From positions 1 to 9,053 of the forward strand of contig JAWVZU010000161.1 in the NCBI GenBank assembly GCA_033722075.1: a stretch of 9,053 nucleotides of DNA, given 5' to 3'. The notes beneath the pieces are model-generated. The model was not told the origin of the DNA. It searched no databases and saw only the letters and a list, made by a program, of their open reading frames with translations. The position numbers and the translations under genes are program-made. The DNA is from JAWVZU01 sp033722075. GTDB taxonomy: Bacteria > Pseudomonadota > Gammaproteobacteria > Xanthomonadales > SZUA-38. How positions within the stretch are numbered: position 1 is the first letter of the stretch; the number at the start of each line of letters is the position of its first letter. This document shows, in pieces, positions 5,650-9,053 of this stretch.

Positions 5650-7191
5650 CTACCGCTCCGCCTCCATCATCTCGAACAGGTACTCGGTGGCCTCCTCGCT
5701 GTCGATCATCGCAAGCACCTGGAGGATGCGCTTCTTGCGCTCCCGGTCGGTTTCCTGGCGCATGAGATCGATCAACCCGCGCGCGTCATCCATGATCATC
5801 ATGGCATTCAGGATGGCCTCCCGCTCGCGAGACTCGGCGCGCCCGTAGAGGTCGACAAAGACCGCCGAGGCACCATCCGCCTCGTTGACGGCGATCGACT
5901 GGATCGCCTGGGCGCGCAGTTCGGGATCGGTTTCCTGCTGGAGGATATCGAGCAGCAGATCCGATTCGTCGGCCACCATGAACGACTGGAGTACGGCCAT
6001 GCGGACGTTGCGATCGTCTGACCGCACGTACAGGGCCTGCAGGGCCTCGGTCGCATCGATCAGGCCCAGGACCTGGATGGCCTTGGCCTGCAGGGCCGGG
6101 TCCGTCTCGTTTTCGGCGATGGTCATGGCCAGATCCCGGGCGTCTTCGTCGATCATGACCATCGTGTCCAGCACCGCCAGCCGGTCGCGTTCGCCGACCG
6201 GATTGGCATAGATGTCTCGCAGGATATCTGCGGAACCGGCGCCGCCGGAGATACCGATGCTCTGGATGGCGTGGAAACGCAGCTCCGGATTGGTCTCGGT
6301 CGCCAGGACGTCGCGTAGCGCTTCCGTATCGTCGGCGATACCCATCGCATTCAGGACGGCGCGGCGGCTGCTCGGGTCCTGGATGACCGGATAGAGTTCA
6401 CGCAGGGCGTCGGTTGCGTCGATGGCACCCAGAGCGGTGATGGCCTCGTTCTGGACCTGCGGGTCTTTCTCCTCGCGGACAATACGGACCAGCAATTCTT
6501 TCGCGTCGGCGCTGATGCCGGCGTGCACCACTGCCCGTCGCACGGACGGATCTGAGCTGGAACTGTACAGTTCGCCCAGCAGGTCCATTGCTTCGTCCGA
6601 GTCTGAGACGCCGAGGGCCTGGACTGCCTGGATCTGCAAGTCCGGGTTCTGCGCATCCCGGGCGATGGTCGCGATGGCCCGCTGGGCCGCCGGCTCATCG
6701 CTGACGCCGAGCACGAACAGGGCATCGCGGCGGGTGCGATCGGAATCGGTCTTCTGGAGCAGGTCCATCACCAGGGGCAAGGCCCGGTCCGGGTCGCGCT
6801 CCATCAGCCGGCTCAGGGCGTACAGGCGCAGCTCTTCGTCCACCAGTCCGTTTTCCGCCGACACGTTGTCGCCGGTGACGGTCAGGGCCCGGGCGTCGTC
6901 GACCCAGGGACTGTCCGGGTAGCGCCGTTCGAGCTGGCGGACCAGGCGCTCGGCCTCGCGGATCTTCCGTTCCTTGTGCCGCGCGTACGCCTGCCAGTAA
7001 AGGGCAGCCGCCCGTTGCGATTGTTCACCTTCGCGCTCGGCTCGCTCAAAGGCGCGCGCCGCCTGTTCCCATTGCTGGGCGCGAATTGCTGCCTGGCCTT
7101 CCTCGTAGGCCGTTTCCTGTGCCGAGGCGCCCATGGCCAGGGCAATCGTGGCGGCCAGCACACCCTGTCTGATTCTTGCGGGGCTGATCAT
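5650..7191 (-). CDS. Exported TPR/HEAT-repeat protein
   Basis: This encodes 513 residues from the ATG at 7191, which has a strong ribosome site (GAGGAGA, 6 nt upstream) and begins directly with a signal peptide ending in MGASA (cleavage near residue 24); an ATG 30 nt further upstream lacks both. Residues 26-100 form two or three TPR-like helical hairpins (EEGQAAIRAQQWEQAARAFE; ALYWQAYARHKERKIREAE), like those in YbgF/CpoB-type envelope proteins. From about 120 to the end there are some twelve HEAT-like repeats of 28-32 residues. They alternate between an AIQ-type core (about 189, 250, 308, 371, 429, 488) and an AVL-type core (about 220, 278, 339, 399, 459). There are no cysteines and no catalytic motif, so this is probably a periplasmic scaffold. 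It follows the anti-sigma gene by 26 bp, which strongly suggests the same operon and a link to the same signalling pathway. Its exact role is unknown. Confidence 0.92.
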   Translation of the reverse strand: MISPARIRQGVLAATIALAMGASAQETAYEEGQAAIRAQQWEQAARAFERAEREGEQSQRAAALYWQAYARHKERKIREAERLVRQLERRYPDSPWVDDARALTVTGDNVSAENGLVDEELRLYALSRLMERDPDRALPLVMDLLQKTDSDRTRRDALFVLGVSDEPAAQRAIATIARDAQNPDLQIQAVQALGVSDSDEAMDLLGELYSSSSDPSVRRAVVHAGISADAKELLVRIVREEKDPQVQNEAITALGAIDATDALRELYPVIQDPSSRRAVLNAMGIADDTEALRDVLATETNPELRFHAIQSIGISGGAGSADILRDIYANPVGERDRLAVLDTMVMIDEDARDLAMTIAENETDPALQAKAIQVLGLIDATEALQALYVRSDDRNVRMAVLQSFMVADESDLLLDILQQETDPELRAQAIQSIAVNEADGASAVFVDLYGRAESREREAILNAMMIMDDARGLIDLMRQETDRERKKRILQVLAMIDSEEATEYLFEMMEAER

Positions 7192-7217
7192 GTCGGTTCT
7201 CCTCAATATGTTCTGGT

Positions 7218-7919
7218 TCAAATCGGTTCGTTGGGATCGAGCTGTTCGGCCTGGGTCCGGATGCGGAACAACAGGCTGTCATCAACCGGAACGGAACTGT
7301 CTGGCCGGTTGGCGATCTCGATCAGGATCGGTTCCATCTCGCGCAGCAGGCGGGCCAGCTGGTCATGGCCGGCCGATTCGGCCGCCTGGGCGTAGATTCG
7401 GTTGGAAAGGACCATCGCGGCGGCCCAGTCGGCATTGCGCGGGTCGGCATCTGCATTCGCGAGGCCGGTCAACAGCACGTCGGCCTCGGTCAGGTGCTCG
7501 CCGACTCGCGTATTCAGCAAGCGGCGGCTGTCGATTGCGAAGGCCGGGGTGGTGCCGGCCACGCCTTCGGTCATTTCGGGTGCGCTCTCCCGGCCCAGAA
7601 GAAATGCCAGCCCGGCTACAGCGACGATCGCGAACAACCCGGCGAAGGAAAAGCGCGGCGCCAGCAGCGATGCCAGCCAGCCGGACCGCTGCGGGACAGA
7701 CCCCTCGGCAATTCGAGATGAAATGCGCTGCCAGGTCCGAACGCCAAGTTCCGGGTCGGGCTCGGGCACCGGGAAGCGATCCAACGGTTCCAGTTCACGG
7801 CTGAGTTCGTCCAGGCGAGCCCGGAGCGCGGGATCCTCGGCGACCCGGCGCGGAAGCTCCGCGTCTTCGTGTTCGCCGTAGTAGAGCAGAATCAGGTCGT
7901 TGTCGGTGATCTTAGTCAT
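7218..7919 (-). CDS. Anti-sigma factor, single-pass membrane protein
   Basis: This encodes 233 residues. The N-terminal part (1-45), with NDLILLYYGEHEDAE and ADPALRARLDELSRELE-like helices, looks like the cytoplasmic sigma-binding region of anti-sigma factors. The HxxxCxxC zinc motif of the ZAS type is absent and there are no cysteines. A single transmembrane helix lies at about 90-109 (FAGLFAIVAVAGLAFLLG). It is followed by a domain of about 120 residues predicted to be periplasmic, with helical segments at 140-206. The frame stays open 80 codons further upstream into the sigma gene, but the ATG at 7919 is the right start: it overlaps the sigma stop codon as ATGA and has GGTGA upstream. This overlap is typical of sigma/anti-sigma pairs that need balanced synthesis. 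The signal and any regulated proteolysis are unknown. Confidence 0.88.
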   Translation of the reverse strand: MTKITDNDLILLYYGEHEDAELPRRVAEDPALRARLDELSRELEPLDRFPVPEPDPELGVRTWQRISSRIAEGSVPQRSGWLASLLAPRFSFAGLFAIVAVAGLAFLLGRESAPEMTEGVAGTTPAFAIDSRRLLNTRVGEHLTEADVLLTGLANADADPRNADWAAAMVLSNRIYAQAAESAGHDQLARLLREMEPILIEIANRPDSSVPVDDSLLFRIRTQAEQLDPNEPI

Positions 7920-8458
7920 GTGGTCACCAGGGGTTTGAGCGCGGCACGCATCTTCTTCACCGCGCGGAAAATGGCCTGCTTGCAGGCGTTGGTGGTCAAG
8001 TCCAGCGTTTCGGCGATCTCCGCGATCGAATGGCCCTCGAAGTGGCGCAGCGTCAGGGCAGCGCGCTCCAGGTCGGTCAGGTCCGCCATTGCCGCGAGCG
8101 TCTCGCGGCTGATGTCCGTCTCCCGGTCCGGGCGCTCGTCGATGCGGTCGGGCTGGCATTCGGCCGCTTCCTGCTCGTAGCGGTCGCGGGTCTGCTCACG
8201 ACGCAGGTAGTCCATCGCCGTGTTGACCGTGATGCGGTGCATCCAGGTCGAGAAGCTGGCGTCGAGGTTGAAGCCTGACAGCTTTTGAAAGGCCTTGATG
8301 AAGGCTTCCTGCACCACGTCTTCCGCCGCGTGAGCGTCGCAGGTGAAGCGGAAAGCCAGGCGGAACATCGCGGCGCTGTTGTCCAGCACCAGCGAGCGGA
8401 AGGCCAGGCGGTCTCCCTTTGCGGCGCGTTCGACGAGTTTTTGTTCTTCGCGGTTCAT
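7916..8458 (-). CDS. ECF-family RNA polymerase sigma factor
   Basis: This encodes 180 residues, the normal length for a group 4 (ECF) sigma70 factor, which directs RNA polymerase to a small regulon. Region 2 spans about 10-90, with RLAFRFTCDAHAAEDVVQEAF (33-53; core-binding and -10 region) and FSTWMHRITVNTAMDYLRR (69-87). A linker (88-124) rich in charged residues carries one cysteine (C101). Region 4 spans about 125-175, with LERAALTLRHFEGHSIAEIAETLDLT as the -35-binding helix-turn-helix and ACKQAIFRAVKKMRAAL. It overlaps the anti-sigma gene by 4 bp and lies 47 bp downstream of an SRPBCC gene. There is no clear ribosome site before the ATG. ECF factors usually activate their own promoter; a GGAAC motif lies at the 3' end of the SRPBCC gene. 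The sub-group cannot be assigned by eye. Confidence 0.95.
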   Translation of the reverse strand: MNREEQKLVERAAKGDRLAFRSLVLDNSAAMFRLAFRFTCDAHAAEDVVQEAFIKAFQKLSGFNLDASFSTWMHRITVNTAMDYLRREQTRDRYEQEAAECQPDRIDERPDRETDISRETLAAMADLTDLERAALTLRHFEGHSIAEIAETLDLTTNACKQAIFRAVKKMRAALKPLVTT

Positions 8459-8481
8459 CTGGTGGGTTGGACGCGCCGCCG

Positions 8482-8512
8482 AACCGACCGGTTAGCAGGG
8501 ATGAATCAGTTC
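8482..8512 (-). promoter_or_regulatory. Candidate ECF-type autoregulatory promoter
   Basis: On the - strand GGAACT (8512-8507) resembles the GGAAC -35 element of many ECF sigma factors and is followed 19 nt later by GTC (8487-8485) inside an AACCGGTCGGTT imperfect palindrome (8493-8482). The spacing is 2-3 bp longer than the sigmaE-type optimum, and GGAACTGA also encodes the last codons of the SRPBCC gene, so chance is a real possibility. Confidence 0.25.
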
Positions 8513-9018
8513 CTTCCGGTGGTGGCGTGGTGGTCGAAGCCGGCCATCTGTTCTGCCAGGACCTGATCGACAGCAGGCGCCCAATCTTCCAGGCCCTGAC
8601 CCACTACCGCGTAGGTCAGGGACACAGCGGTCCCGCCGCTTTCGATAGCACTGAATCTAACGTCCATCGAGCCGACCACGGCCAGCGCTTGTAGAGGGCC
8701 GAGGCCGCCCTTCATGCGCAGCAGATTTCCCGGCGCGCTGTGCACCACCCGCAGGTGCTCCACCCGGTTGTCATCCCAGGTTTCGCAAAAACAGGTCGAG
8801 TCGATGGAGAGGTTGGATGCGTCGCCTGAAAAGGTATGGGCCGCGGACCACCATTGGCCGACCTCGTCGGCAAACAACCGAAACGCTGTCGGCGCATCGT
8901 TCTCGACCTGCACTTCGTGTTTAACGACAAAGCCGTCCGCGTCGTTGGAAACGACCTCAGCGAAACCCGCCGTGGCCAGCACCAATCCGGTCAGAATCCC
9001 AAGAAATCTTCCTGTCAT
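8506..9018 (-). CDS. Exported SRPBCC-superfamily (START-like) protein
   Basis: This encodes 170 residues from the ATG at 9018. That start has GGGGAG about 6 nt upstream and begins directly with a signal peptide (MTGRFLGILTGLVLATAGFA); an ATG 24 nt further up would precede it with polar residues. The mature protein has the pattern of the SRPBCC/START helix-grip fold: an opening strand VKHEVQVENDAPTAFRLF (32-49), then QWWSAAHTFSGDASNLSI (55-72), CFCETW (76-81), HLRVVHSAPGNLLRMKGGLGPLQ (88-110), strands at about 115-138 and a long C-terminal helix VDQVLAEQMAGF (150-161). WW, HTxSGD, CFCE and GPLQ are conserved in a family of uncharacterised exported SRPBCC proteins that I know. The fold usually binds a hydrophobic ligand; here the ligand is unknown. 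The paired C76/C78 may be oxidised in the periplasm. It lies upstream of the sigma factor on the same strand and may share its transcript. Confidence 0.88.
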   Translation of the reverse strand: MTGRFLGILTGLVLATAGFAEVVSNDADGFVVKHEVQVENDAPTAFRLFADEVGQWWSAAHTFSGDASNLSIDSTCFCETWDDNRVEHLRVVHSAPGNLLRMKGGLGPLQALAVVGSMDVRFSAIESGGTAVSLTYAVVGQGLEDWAPAVDQVLAEQMAGFDHHATTGRN

Positions 9019-9053
9019 CGAAATCTCCCCGTTTCCTGTCACGCAATCTTAGC

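Noticed and set aside
7920..8159. An 80-codon N-terminal extension of the anti-sigma frame into the sigma gene
   Set aside because: The extension is low-complexity Arg/Pro/Gly/Asp sequence antithetic to the sigma coding frame. The ATGA overlap and the anti-sigma-like start at 7919 give a normal protein.
1..9053. tRNA, rRNA, transposase, integrase or CRISPR elements
   Set aside because: None of the motifs or structures expected for these was seen on either strand.

Overview
The window looks like chromosomal DNA from a GC-rich Gram-negative bacterium. A Gammaproteobacterium of the Xanthomonadales/Wenzhouxiangella/Chromatiales type is my best guess, but that rests on style and gene content, not on a marker gene. 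Supporting signs are an ECF sigma factor with a membrane-anchored anti-sigma factor, several signal-peptide proteins, an exported methionine sulfoxide reductase B and short intergenic hairpin elements.

Left part (1-2967). A leader of about 300 bp with no assignable gene ends in a conspicuous AT-rich stretch. It precedes a two-gene unit on the + strand: a 68-aa protein of unknown function (319-525) and a P-loop-like, sulfotransferase-resembling protein (535-1365). This unit converges with an exported creatininase-family protein on the - strand (1366-2196); the two stop codons abut in the sequence TGATCA. Divergent from the creatininase is a Tat-type exported MsrB (2407-2967).

Middle (2968-4308). 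A polytopic membrane protein of unknown function is on the - strand (3014-3949). It is followed by 359 bp without a gene that holds an 18-bp perfect palindrome, a set of competing hairpins and a 43-nt pyrimidine-rich tract.

Right part (4309-9053). Everything is on the - strand and, read in transcription order from the right edge, runs: exported SRPBCC-family protein (9018-8506), ECF sigma factor (8458-7916), single-pass anti-sigma factor (7919-7218, overlapping the sigma stop in ATGA), exported TPR/HEAT-repeat protein (7191-5650), a hairpin terminator, then a second exported HEAT-repeat protein (5511-4309) and another terminator-like hairpin. The tight spacing from sigma to the first HEAT protein suggests one transcript. 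My inference is an envelope-sensing regulon in which the sigma factor is held by the anti-sigma factor and two periplasmic HEAT solenoids act as sensors, partners or outputs. This sigma/anti-sigma/double-HEAT locus is the best candidate for an undescribed system here.
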